Source: Collybiopsis luxurians FD-317 M1 (taxonomy: Eukaryota; Basidiomycota; Agaricomycetes; Agaricales; Omphalotaceae). Taken from it: a stretch of DNA of 31,003 nt. This document shows, piece by piece, positions 19,720 through 29,526 of this stretch (the first letter of the stretch is position 1; every line of letters begins with the position of its first letter). The position numbers and the translations under genes were made by a program. The stretch covers positions 262,307 to 293,309 of the forward strand of contig KN834768.1 in NCBI GenBank assembly GCA_000827265.1, in the 5' to 3' direction. Below the pieces are notes generated by a model. It saw only the letters and a list, made by a program, of their open reading frames with translations. It was not told where the DNA came from and did not search any database.

Positions 19720-21526
19720 TCAAGTCTTCTGGTGGGCAAGTATATGGTTCTTGAGTTCCCTCATTTCCTTTCTGAGGTTTTCAATCTTTTTTTCCTCATT
19801 TCTAACTTGCTTCAAACACAGGCAACCCTCTGATTTGACCTCAGACAAATGCTCAAGAACCGGACCACTGATAAAAGTGGGATCTCCTGCATCAAGAACC
19901 TTGGCCTGTTCAGTACACCAATGATCTGTGGTACATTGTAAGTAAATCTTCAAGGGTCCTAGGAGTTTTTGTTACTAACATTGAACTTTGGCCCATTCCT
20001 GAGTGGGTAGGTGATCTAGACTTTTGTCCTGACTGTTGCTGCTGTTCCAGTTGGTCTGGTTGAGGACAGAGAAGTCAGAATGAATGTTTCCGAGCAGGAG
20101 AGGTTTAGTTTGGCAGTGAAGTGAAGTAGACCCCCATTCCCAATCATCACTATGGACCTCCCACTCCCCTGGATTACTGAGGCAATTCTTCCACCCATCA
20201 TTCATGTTACCTGGGACATGACTCATAATGGAAGGAGAAGGCTGAATGAAATTGCACAGGCATCTGGGTTTTGCTGGGGAGTATGAAATTTGCCTTAACT
20301 CTTTCCCATCCCAACAGCAATGGTTACTTGGCATGTCTGGCAAACTTACTGGGTAGATCTCAAAATTGCTGGAGAGCAGGAGTGAAGAAATATTATTATG
20401 AGCCTCAATGAAGATTTGGACCATGATGAGCAAAAAATCATGCTTGCTCATTGGACAGAAGTACATCACAAGGAGTGAGCTCACTGGCATGCTGAATGGG
20501 CCCCCATTGGAAACAAAATTCTGTGAGTCAGTTGCACCAATAAAACTGTAAGTTTCTTACCTTTGAATAGCAAAGAACTTCTGCAGGAAGCAGCAGAGTA
20601 TTGGAACACTGTTACTCAGGGAATAAGGGATCATATGGCTCTATGTGCTCAAATGCACATCCAGCAGGTCTTGTATGGACAAATGGTGCACAATGAAATG
20701 GCAGCAAAGAAGTACAAACTTTTTTCTATCTGGTATTGTGAACAGCTTAACATGGACTTATAGTGACGCTGGGTACATGGACAAGGATCTAGACTTACCA
20801 CCTAAACAATGTCCATTTCAAACTTGTCTACAGGCACCCAGTGTACAAAATACAGGATTATTCACAATCAATAAATTTTGTTTGTTAAACTACATGAAGT
20901 ATGGGAAGTACAAAAAAATTGTCCATCAGTGGAGACATGCACAGGCAATGGTCAGAAGATTGGCCAGCTGTTTTCTTGTGTCCTCCAGCTCCTGCAACTC
21001 CACCTGCGGTGGCTGCTCATGATCCATTGCTTCATAGTATGCTTTGCAGCAGGATCAGACCTTGAGCTCAACCACTACTTTTTTGTCTTGCTTGGCCACA
21101 ATCTTGTATTGTATTTGATCCAACTGTTCCTCTAGCTGGGGCCTGTAAAAGTAGGGAAGTTAGTATTACTGGTGACAGCCTGCTCACTGTAGGCACTGAC
21201 TGGAAGTATGGTAAGTAAACTAAAATATTGACATGGCAGAGTACTTATGCTGAACTTCAGCCCAAAATTTGCTATCCTCATTGTTGAATTGAGTGGGGTC
21301 AATTGGCAATACCTTGCCAAGTCAAACTGGTGAGGTCAAAATTATGTTGCAAGTCATTTAAAGGACTGCAAACAAGGAGGCCACTAAAAGGTGGCTGGGG
21401 AGTTGGGCTATTGCTTCCCCATCCTTCAGAGGACCCCCATCCTGACAGCATGTCCACTCCCCATCCACTAGCTGCAGTTCCATCTGTTCCATTCAGTCTA
21501 TTAGATTGTGTGGAATCCATGGGCAT
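19720..21526 (-). pseudogene. Coiled-coil protein gene remnant(s)
   Basis: A set of minus-strand exons that may belong to one gene. The 5' part (21526 to about 21225) reads a Gly/Trp/Ser-rich N-terminus (GWGVDMLSGWGSSEGWG) and, after a one-base shift, LPIDPTQFNNEDSKFWAEVQ. After an intron ending in TTTACAG, the exon near 21145-20935 is a coiled coil (PQLEEQLDQIQYKIVAKQD) with TGA at 21057-21055 in place of an Arg. Then 20490-19975 is an open frame of 171 codons without a motif I recognise, and 19953-19720 reads NEEKKIENLRKEMRELKNHI, again coiled coil. A plus-strand frame at 20563-20763 overlaps the middle. Exon joining is uncertain and two genes are possible. Function unknown. Confidence 0.4.
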
Positions 21527-21785
21527 GGAGGAAGAGGCACTGTTGTTGTGTCAGTCAGAGTGATGGTAAGAGCAGAATATAAGTCCCATTTTTGGCAAGG
21601 TACATTTTTTTTGTTGTTTGTAGGGTAAAAATTGAAGCGACATGTGATGATGAATCCTGATAAGATGGCCCACTCCAGCCACTGAAATTTTACTTTGTTT
21701 CAGACTCTGTGGGATTTTGTCACACTAAATTAGAGGAGGGGGAATGAAAACTGAGGTTTATAGGTGTATTTGAGGGACATACATA

Positions 21786-22440
21786 TCAACAGCTACTTAG
21801 CATATAGAATAAAATTGTAAATTGTTCATTAGCTGATGGATAACCCAGACATTGCTTGATCCAGCTGAGGAAGAACTTGAAGTAGCAGAAAGCTAGTCTA
21901 TATGCAGCCAGTGCTTGGTCGAATCACTTGAATCCACATTGGTGAGATCCAGACACACTGACAGTGTATGGAACAACCTGTTGATACCTGAAAGCAAATA
22001 AATACTGGTTGGAGGAAACTGCGAAATGTCATGTACCAATCACCAAATATCCCAACCTGTGTTCCCAAAAAGACAACATTGTAGTTCCATCCCAGGCAAG
22101 CAGGTTGGATGATATCACTAGGGTGAGGAATGACTAGTGATTGATGGGTGGTGGTTGCAGGGACAAAAGAACTACCAGCTGGGGCTGCAGGTCCTGGAGC
22201 AGATAACCTAGATGACCAAGTGGATGTTCTAGACTGCACACTGCTACAGGAGGGAGTGCTGGGAGAAGGAAAAGTGTGAGGAGAAATGGGTGGAACTATT
22301 GAAGCAGTTCCTACAGACCTGAGTGTTGTTTCTGTAAGGGAAGGAGGGGGGGAAATAGGAGAATTAGGTGGCAAGGAATCTCCATGGTCAGCAGTGGGTT
22401 CCTGAGAATTTGGCAAAGGCAATGTCATGACAGTAGTCAT
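21786..22440 (-). pseudogene. RNase H1 N-terminal (viroplasmin-like) domain protein, one stop
   Basis: Exon 1 from ATG 22440 to 22037 encodes a Pro/Ser/Thr-rich N-terminus of about 115 residues and then the start of a viroplasmin-like fold, YNVVFLGTQVGIFGDW. A 49-nt GT-AG intron (22036-21988) is followed by YTVSVSGSHQCGF, a TGA at 21926-21924, then FDQALAAYRLAF, and the frame ends at TGA 21788-21786. The pattern yyVV-x-G-x-VGIF-x-W, SGs and a tF-x-eAl-x-AY helix is that of the Cauli_VI/RNase H1 N-terminal family (PF01693), which binds RNA-DNA or double-stranded RNA in RNase H1. In mushrooms many copies stand alone without RNase H. The TGA sits where Arg is expected. No RNase H catalytic domain follows. 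Confidence 0.6.
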
Positions 22441-22507
22441 GGTAATGATGTCTTGAGATTACTATCAGCAGGGACAGAAAAATGTAAAGAATGGAAAAAC
22501 ATACTGG

Positions 22508-22870
22508 AGGTCTGAGTCAAATGAATAATGACATGTATGCCTGACAAGCAAGTAAGGAAAGAGTGGTGTTAAGAGAAATAGAGAGCTCTTACCTGTGTCC
22601 CATTTGATAGTGGCAGGTACTGCTAGAGGGATCATGAGGGTCAGAAAAAAAACACTGTGAGAATAAAATTGATAGGCGTAAGAGGGTTTCAGTGTTATCA
22701 ATTTCTGATGGCATATTTTCAGTTCCAGTACCTTTTAGGGATGCAAACATGCATTGGTATGCATCCTGGGAATTTGTAAAATAGTTAGCAAGGGTAAAAT
22801 CCCTAAAAATGGATGAGAAAGGGGAAAAATACTTCTGAAACTCACCTGCACACTGGACCAATGATACCAC
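22508..22870 (-). pseudogene. Unknown spliced gene fragment
   Basis: An exon from about 22770 to 22593 reads DAYQCMFASLKGTGTENM, then EIDNTETLLRLSILFSQCFF and ends at CAG followed by GTAAGA. A 52-nt intron leads to a short exon (about 22541-22508) reading HTCHYSFDSDLQ. A further 5' exon may lie at 22870-22780. No stop interrupts the read exons. It is upstream of, and in the same orientation as, the viroplasmin-like gene and could be its 5' part or a separate gene. No domain recognised. Confidence 0.4.
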
Positions 22871-23499
22871 TCAATTTCATTTGGGTTTAAAAATCTAATA
22901 TCTAATAATTTCTACCCTTATACTTAAAGAGAACTTGGGAACTTGGTACATTCTGCTTCAGTGCACTAAAACCCAAACTCAGTGTCAACTTTAAATGATC
23001 ATGCAGTCTTGGAATCAACAGTGATTAGGACACATGATGATTTCTATTATGAAAAGTCAAAGCAGTGGATTCTTGTGAATAAAGCATTAATATCTGATGA
23101 ACTAATGATGTTGCTGACAAAATGATGAACTTGTTGCCACATCAATATCTGATAAAATGATGATGATGCATGAAAAATCAGTGTTTGATGAACTAATGAT
23201 GAAGTTCCCGAGATTGTTCCATGATTTTCCCATGGTTTCTTTGATCAACTGTCCAACAGCATCATAATTGTTGAGCAGCTGTTTCCTGATATTCTTGAGA
23301 CATAAGATAGTTTGAATAATGATTACTGAGCATTACTTGTAGCACCTGATAATTTGAATAGTACTTATTGAGCATTCTCACAGGTTCAGCTTGGCACATT
23401 TATTCTGCTGACTGAGCAAGAGCAATCAATTCAGTTGTTTCACACAGACATTGACCAATGGCAATATTTGCATTGTACCATTGTCTCGAGCTTGAACAG

Positions 23500-23509
23500 T
23501 ATAAAAGAG
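23500..23509 (+). promoter_or_regulatory. TATA box candidate
   Basis: TATAAAAGAG followed by AGACAG lies about 490 bases upstream of the ATG at 23991. It is the best TATA match in the region. Confidence 0.4.
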
Positions 23510-23588
23510 AGACAGAATATGCATAGAGAAGCAAGTACTTGATGTCCCAAAGCTGCCCTAAGCTTACAGCTCAAGCAGTGAGGTGGAT

Positions 23589-23630
23589 TTAAGAGAAAGA
23601 AAGAGAAAGAAAGAAAGAGCCTGAGAAAGA
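23589..23630. repeat. GA-rich low-complexity run
   Basis: AAGAGAAAGAAAGAGAAAGA and similar units in an otherwise mixed stretch. Confidence 0.7.
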
Positions 23631-23990
23631 ACTAGTACAGAAAGGGAAGACTTGTAACAGTTAAAAAGCTTAAAGTTATTGTTTCAAGTTTAGTTCAGAA
23701 GTACCAGTTCAGAAAAAGAAAATTAGCTCACAAAGAGCAAAGTCATAGCAGGCCCAAGTTTTACAGAACTTGGGAAGCAAAATCTGTTAAACCTGTTATT
23801 TTTTGTATTTTGTGCAATTGTATATTGAGATTCTACTTTTGAAGACCTCCTTGAACTTGAGTGTTTGACATAAGAGTGTGTTGGTGTTGGTGTGTGTGTT
23901 TGTTACACATTCACTTTTGCACTTAGCCCAGAGTCAGCATATCACCAACAAACCAATATCAACTCTCCATGCTACTTTGACCTTGTAACA

Positions 23991-25677
23991 ATGCCTGCTA
24001 CTCTTGCTTATAAGGGATTGCATCTGGAGTACCTTCCTGAGGGTCTGCCAGAAGAGTACTGAAACAATGTATCTCTTGGAGACCAGGAGGATTTTACTGG
24101 ACTTACTATGAGAGGCTTTTTCAAGTGTTTCAATCCCTCACTTGGCAATGAAGAAAGCCAAATAAGGAATTCATTGCTGGCAATGACAATAATGCAGCTG
24201 ACATTGAGGAGCAGATGCCCAAACCAGGGGCAGATAATTACAAGTCAGAGATGAAGAGGATCAAGGCACTAGAAATTTGTAAGAAAGTGCAGATGCAGGT
24301 AAGCACCCAATGTTGAATGAATTGACAGCCAGTGCTAACTTACTATTCTTTGTTTCTCATTTATTCCATTACCAGAGAGTCCATCACTAGTTGAATTATC
24401 ACAGACAAACTGTCAAAACTTGCAGCAAATACATCCTCAGTACAGAAGGGAAATTGACTCAAGCTATGGCCATGAAAGGACAATTGCTTCAAGGGGTAGG
24501 GGTGAAGAAGCCTCGAAAACTTGTGCTGTACTTCACTTGGGCTCAAGAAAACAAAGCTCTTATCATGAAAAAGGTCCAGAACTTCAAAGAGAAATGAAAA
24601 AAGAGGGCTGAAGGAGAGCAGAAAGGGAAGGAAGCAAGTCTGGTGGAGGGGAGGGCAATAATCACAGCTGAAAATGCTAGAAGGATGGGGAAGGTGCCAG
24701 TTTGGACAGCTGATTCTTCTTCATCAAACAAGGACTCTCCCTCAAAAATGGGTCTGTCAAAGGCAAAGTTGGAAGAGGATGATGAAGAGGGCATGAATGA
24801 AGATGGCATTAAGAGGTCCAATACAAATGCCTCTGACTACCAAACAGTGGTCAGGATTGAGCTTGCAAAACTGAGCGAGGAAGAGCAGGGCCATTGGAAG
24901 AAAAGGTCTGCAGCGGCCTAGAAGAGAGCAAAAATGGAATGGGATGAGATCATAAAGAACAAATCTTCAAACAAGCTAATCAACTGTCAAAAGTTTGTAT
25001 ATTTTCTCCCTTGGACTTCTCAATATCTACTGACAGTAACTTAGAGCAATTGACAATCTACTGGAGTTTTTACAAGGCATGGGTGATGTCATTACTGCAT
25101 TTACTAGGTGGGCATTCAGATCCTGGGTGACAGGTCCTATGCCTTTGAAGGGCAGGAAGCTGACTGTACTCACATACATTCAATAATGATAGTTCTTATA
25201 GCTGAACTGACAAGATCTGGTTGATTTTAGCTCTTACTCTGGGCATATTCTGGGTAACCCAGATTTGACATTTGGTTGTATGGAGTGCAATGCTTTCAAA
25301 GACTCCATTGAGCCTGCAATTGAGCAGTTTCTTTAACAGTGCTACAGTAAGTGTATTTTGGGCTATATAATATTGTGGGCTAAAATCATCACTGATATGA
25401 CAGGTCTGAAGGAGTGTCAGGCCTGGGCTCTGAATGTTGAGGAGCTAGAGGAGACTGGAGGTGTTGATGAAGGTCTCAAGGAAGCTGGTGATAATGTGTC
25501 CTTGCAGGAAGGTGACACAGTCATGGAAGGTTCTAAGGGGAATAGCTCAGAGAAAAAGAGTGCATCAAAAGGGAAAGATGGCAATGTGGAGAGCAAAAAG
25601 AAGAAGAAGAAGAAAGGCACCTCATCTGCCAAACAGGATAGTAGCATAGTGATGAAGGATGACAGGCATTCCTGCAT
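23991..25677 (+). pseudogene. Conserved unknown mushroom gene, multi-exon, decayed and cut short
   Basis: Start ATG 23991. Exon 1 to 24298, with a one-base shift near 24160; intron 24299-24375 (GTAAGC...GCTAAC...CCAG); exon 2 from 24376, reading PRKLVLYFTWAQENKAL, a basic region and ELAKLSEEEQGHWKKR; further coding near 25050-25180 (LLEFLQGMGDVITAF, TGPMPLKGRKLTV) and 25230-25346 (SSYSGHILGNPDLTFG, FKDSIEPAIEQFL); intron 25347-25403; then CQAWALNVEELEETGG, an acidic stretch and a lysine run (25594-25617). Stops: TGA 24060 and 24595, TAG 24388 and 24919, TAA 25334. All fit Arg CGA or Gln CAG/CAA changed by C-to-T. The 3' end runs into a copy of the 190-bp repeat at about 25680. I recognise the layout from unnamed agaricomycete proteins but no function. 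Confidence 0.55.
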
Positions 25678-25679
25678 CA

Positions 25680-25875
25680 GGAAAAATACCCTAAGCCCAG
25701 GCAAATGCAGGAAGCCTGAAGGATATTGGCCAAATCCTAGGAGCCCTTAGGCACTTTAGGCTGCTTAGGCTGCCAAGGCTTCCCAGGCTCTCTGGAGGAT
25801 ATTTGAAAGATGCCTGAGGGTCCCTGAGGGCTCCCTGAAGATCCCTGGGGATCTCTAGACCAGAAATATTTGAAA
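25680..25875 (+). repeat. 190-bp repeat family, copy 1
   Basis: Begins AAAAATACCCTAAGCCCAGG, contains TAGGCTGCTTAGG (13 bases identical to copy 3) and ends in a CCTGAGGGTCCCTGAGGG stretch. It has replaced the 3' end of the gene at 23991. Confidence 0.6.
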
Positions 25876-25904
25876 TAGTACAAATAGTACAAAGGAGCAA
25901 TCTG

Positions 25905-26482
25905 ATGGCTATGTATGGGCTAGAACCATCTTTGAGGCTATATACCAATAGTATGCTTCAGTGGCATGTCCTGGACATAGCAGTACTTTCCACAGAATGC
26001 TATAAAGATGATTCCAGAAAACACAAATTATTTTGTTGCCCTCAAAAACCCTGCCTTGGTGTACCTTTGAGCTCTAGGTCTACCACTCCCCCATCATTAG
26101 CCCCCAAACCTTCAGAGTTTGAGTGCTATCTCACAGGAGAGTGTAGAAGGCAACATTGACAAGCCACTTGATTGGTGGCATGTATGTTCCTGGCATTTTA
26201 ACAATATGAGAATATGATATTCATGCCTTTTAGGATTACTGCAAGAACACAATGTCAGTACCAGGATTTCCCATTATCGGACATATTGCATGCAACTTTT
26301 TGGTAAATCCCTGTGCAAGTGTATCAGTAGAGCACTTGTTCAATAAGTCCTGCTACCTTTATACTGATCTCCATTCATTGATGAAGGCAGAGACAGCAAC
26401 TAAAGCAATGTGCTCCAAAGCAGGGCTGAGGGATGGTTTCTTCAAGTTTGATGCTTACAAGATGATTTTGGGTGAGATCTAG
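25905..26482 (+). pseudogene. hAT transposase C-terminal fragment
   Basis: The end of a hAT-superfamily transposase (BED/hAT type), including the C-terminal dimerisation region. SEFECYLTGE (near 26112-26141) is followed, after a frameshift at about 26142, by DKPLDWWH, then a 52-nt intron (26182-26233, GTATGT...TTTTAG). The last exon has FPIIGHIACNFL, SVSVEHLFNKSCYLYTDLHS and LMKAETATKAM, ending at TAG 26480-26482. The SVxVEHLFxKS element is the hAT C-terminal signature, usually with Arg and Ser in place of His and Asn. The catalytic N-terminal two thirds are absent. It lies between repeat copies 1 and 2 but outside the non-autonomous hAT element at 26982, whose mobilisation would have needed an intact relative. 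Confidence 0.8.
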
Positions 26483-26965
26483 TACTCTAAAAAAATTAAT
26501 TAATTACTTATTTTAATATGTTAATAATATATTAACAACCTATTACTATTAGTTACAGCTTTTGAGTAATAGTAATATAACACATTGGAGCATTAGTCAG
26601 GATTCAGAATTAGTAGTGAAACATTCCCTTAAGGAGAAAAGTAGGTGCACAGTGCAAATTTACAGTACAATGTAATTCATTCAGTTTGACCTGCAGAATT
26701 TCACCCAACTTGTTCTGACACATTTTGCCTGCTCAATATAAAAAAGCAACCCTAGTTGCAAGCCACAAGCAGTGATAGTTTCTCCTGCAAGCCAGAATTA
26801 CTATTGATGGAATGCTATTTTGGGCAAGTCAGACAAAAGTTGATGCCTCACACTATCACAGTTCACATATTTACTACCATTTGACTTGGAGCATACACTG
26901 AAATTATTGAGGGGACATAATGTGCAACAAGTAAAAGGTTGGTACATTGTGGTTCTGTATTCTAG
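26483..26965. other. AT-rich spacer
   Basis: Contains AATTAATTAATTA and a TATTA-rich stretch at 26488-26580. No reading frame. It ends at the position where the stop codon of the ankyrin gene would have been before insertion (TAG, minus strand, 26968-26966). Confidence 0.5.
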
Positions 26966-27282
26966 CTAAGCTCCTGGAAAGCAGTGTTGCCATGATTCAG
27001 TTCAGTGTGCACACTGGCCATTTTTGGTGAACCTGAACCTGAATCTCAAGGTTCAGTTCAGCATTTATTGAACCTTGAACCTGAGGTTTGGTCCAGGTTC
27101 AGAACTGGGTTTGGACCTCCGAAGCTTCAAAATTTCAGATTAAATAGATAAGTACTTTTTAAGCTCCATAACTTGAATTTTGCTACCCATATATATTTAT
27201 TCACTCAAAATGGGCCTGTCAGGTTGTTAAATGGTCCTATAGATCAGCTTTTATTTCATTTACTGGGAGCAAGCATCAAGAA

Positions 27283-27470
27283 AAAGTCCCTAATGCCCTG
27301 GCCACCATGGGCCAACATTGATCATACTTAGGATCCCACAGGCTGACCAGAGTACCTAGGATGCTCTGGCACTACAGGCTCCTCCAAGGGGCCAAGGGAC
27401 ACCCCCCTAATCCTGTGGAGCCTGAGGATCCCTGAGGAACTCTGAGGTGTCCTGAGGCTTCAATATATAA
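27283..27470 (+). repeat. 190-bp repeat family, copy 2
   Basis: Begins AAAAAGTCCCTAATGCCCTG and ends with GCCTGAGGATCCCTGAGG, like the start and end of copy 1. The middle is diverged. Inside the hAT element. Confidence 0.45.
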
Positions 27471-27954
27471 ATTTAAAATAATAAAATATACTCCCATTTG
27501 TTCTTCTACTTACTCTACTCTATACTGCTATATATCCTACTCTTGTACTGCTTCTTATATACTGTAGTATTATATTTTATTATATACTTGAAATGGTACA
27601 TTATCATCTATCACTTTGTTATAATACTTAAGTGCAGTCTATTATACTAATGTAAACTTACCATGCTCGAGTACAGTATATCTGTGTAGTACAAGGCCTA
27701 TACATATGTACATGGTATATATACAATAGGATATAATATCATTGTGCATGTTTTGACCATGGGAAAGTTTTTTGGATTGTAGACAGTTCACAGTGAGCTC
27801 ATCATGTGATTTATAAAAAAGTGCAAACTTCTGCATAGTTCCAACCAAATAAATGTTCTGATTGTGTATTTACACAAAAATAATACATAAATATGTATTT
27901 GCAATGTGATTTTGAATGATTTGTAGCATTTACAACATTACTGTTTCTGGGATC
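27471..27954. other. AT-rich interior of the hAT element
   Basis: TATAC/TACTA-rich sequence without a supported gene. A short minus-strand open frame at 27642-27848 has no features. Confidence 0.45.
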
Positions 27955-28140
27955 CTGAGGCCATCTTCAAACTTCTTCCAGGAAGCCTAGGAATTGGTCC
28001 AAAACCTGGGAATCCTAAACAACCTAAGCAGCCTAGAGTGCCTGAGAGTGCCTGAGAGTGCCTGAGGGTTCCTAGGATTTTGACAATTTCCTGGGTGTCC
28101 TCAGACTTCCTGTATTTGCCTGGGAAAAAGGTGTTTTTGC
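27955..28140 (-). repeat. 190-bp repeat family, copy 3 (inverted)
   Basis: Read on the minus strand from 28140 it matches copy 1: CCCAGGCAAATACAGGAAG (one difference), AATCCTAGGAACCCT, then TAGGCTGCTTAGG. It has two additional CACTCTCAGG units. Inside the hAT element, opposite in orientation to copies 1 and 2. Confidence 0.6.
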
Positions 28141-28460
28141 TGACGAGTATGATGTAATAGCATATCATATAACAAGATTTAAATTTGTTCACTTAGAAAC
28201 TCGATTGAGGAAGTTTTTTCTACCATAATTATGAGTTACTAATCTTTGAAGAGATGAAAAAAATCAATCTGCCTCTTTCAGATACATATTTTGGCCTGCA
28301 AACTGTTGCAGATTTGGTTCAGGTTCAGAAGTTCAGTTCAGATTCACTACCACCGGAACCTTGAACCTTCACAGTTTTACAGAACCTGAACCTGAACCTT
28401 GGGTCCAGTTCAGGTTCACACTGGGTTCAGTAGGTTCATGCACTGGACCGCAGCACACTG

Positions 28461-28803
28461 CTGGGAAGAGCAGGGAATAAATATAGAGCATTGCAAGGTT
28501 GTGGACAAGTAGATTGCTATTTGCTTCATTCTCAGGTAAGACATTCACAATACCATCATTCTTTCTTGCTATGGCAGCCTGAAGGGCATTACCATATTTG
28601 CCACCCTGAGCATTGACATTTGCTCCTTTCTCAAGTAAAATATTTAAAATACCCTTATTTTCTGCAGCTATGACAGCCAGAAGGGCATTGCCATATTCAC
28701 CACCCTGAGCATTGAAATCTGCACCTTTTTCAAGTAAAACATTAACAGTACCCTCATTTTCTGCAGCTACAGCAGCTAGAAGGGCATTGCCATATTTGCC
28801 ATC
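28461..28803 (-). pseudogene. Ankyrin-repeat gene, 3' part, separated by insertions
   Basis: Three ankyrin units on the minus strand: GKYGNALLAAVAAENEG, GEYGNALLAVIAAENKG and GKYGNALQAAIARKNDG, the last followed by a diverged tail (NVLPENEANSN, then LAMLYIYSLLFP). This is the C-terminal part of the gene at 29527-31003. The two parts are in one frame if the element at 28804-29525 and one duplicated target copy are removed. Past the hAT insertion the original frame would have ended with Gly-Ala-stop at 26966. As it stands the frame reads 20-odd codons into the hAT element and stops at 28369. Confidence 0.75.
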
Positions 28804-29525
28804 TGTTAGACCTGAGCTGAATTGGTATGACAATGAGTAGGTAGGGATGTAGTTGAGTAGTTAACTGTGCAACAAAGATTTACATTAGGCATTAAGCTCT
28901 TCTGGGTTTTGCAGAAGTGACTATAACACTCTGTTGGACAGGATCTGCAGTCAAGATGAGACATGCACAGAGCAACACACAGGTAAGTAGAACCCAGGCA
29001 TTAGAGGTGACAGAAATGGTGTGAATCCAAAAGAGCATTGCTTGACATCATTGAGGATCTTCAAGGTATGCAGAATATGTGTATGTATGTTGCAGGGTAA
29101 TTGATAGTACATCAAGTCAGTGTATTTGTTACAGACAATAATTGTAACTAGAAAAGCAAAGTACAAAACCTAGTGAAAGACAAAGAGAAATGTAAACAAG
29201 TAAAGTGGCAGTTCAGGTAATAACAGTGCAAGAAACAGTATATAGTGTTTATGAGCCTTATGTAGTACTACTATATTCCCATGAAAGGGACTAAAAGAGG
29301 TATTATACCCATGTACAGGCTTACACAAGAACCACAGTCCTCATGACATCAAAGGAACAAATTAGGATGCATCATGGGAGAGATGATTGATTGGATATTT
29401 CTTGGACTGTTGGTATGCAGAATGAATCAAAAATGTGTGGTTGATGATAGTGCAGGTAAAGGTGGATGCTTTGCTAGATGCTAAGAGTTTTCAGCAGCAA
29501 TGAAACAATGGGCTAGGGCATAACA
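28804..29525. mobile_element. LTR-like insertion (TGTTA...TAACA) in the ankyrin gene
   Basis: A 722-bp insertion bounded by TGTTAGACC at the left and GGCATAACA at the right, the TG...CA ends of an LTR. Flanks are CCATC (28799-28803) and ACATC (29526-29530), a 5-bp target duplication with one mismatch (CATC exact). It contains no long open frame. The most economical reading is a solo LTR; on the minus strand it starts TGTTATGCCC and has a CACTATATACTG TATA-like stretch near 29240. A small DNA transposon is the alternative. Confidence 0.65.
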
Positions 29526-29526
29526 A

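Larger units (their letters stand above)
22871..23990. other. Promoter-like or LTR-like non-coding region
   Basis: No gene. Variants of TATCTGATGAACTAATGATG recur at about 23092, 23143 and 23185. A TATA box with a purine tract follows at 23500, then a GA-rich run at 23589-23630 and a GTGTTGGTGTGTGTGTTTG stretch near 23879-23910. The plus-strand gene begins at 23991. The order TATA, leader of about 480 bases and gene start would fit either a retrotransposon LTR or an ordinary promoter with a long leader. No second LTR copy is in the window. Confidence 0.4.
26982..28460. mobile_element. Non-autonomous hAT element with 8-bp target duplication
   Basis: Length 1479 bp. The left end reads CAGTGTTGCC and the right end, reverse-complemented, CAGTGTGCTG, the usual short hAT inverted repeat. 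Flanks are CTGGAAAG (26974-26981) and CTGGGAAG (28461-28468), an 8-bp target duplication with one mismatch, as expected of hAT. Both ends carry clusters of GAACCTGAACC / GGTTCAGGTT subterminal motifs (27028-27115 and 28315-28440). The interior is AT-rich, has no transposase, and holds two copies of the 190-bp repeat. On the minus strand it lies just before the original stop codon of the ankyrin gene. Confidence 0.85.

Noticed and set aside
20563..20763. Plus-strand 66-codon ORF
   Set aside because: The translation looks helical and plausible, but it overlaps the minus-strand gene remnant and has no motif or supporting splice sites; left uncalled.
27938..28192. Minus-strand 84-codon ORF
   Set aside because: It is a reading of the 190-bp repeat (LGCLGCLGF); the same repeat reads differently in the other copies.
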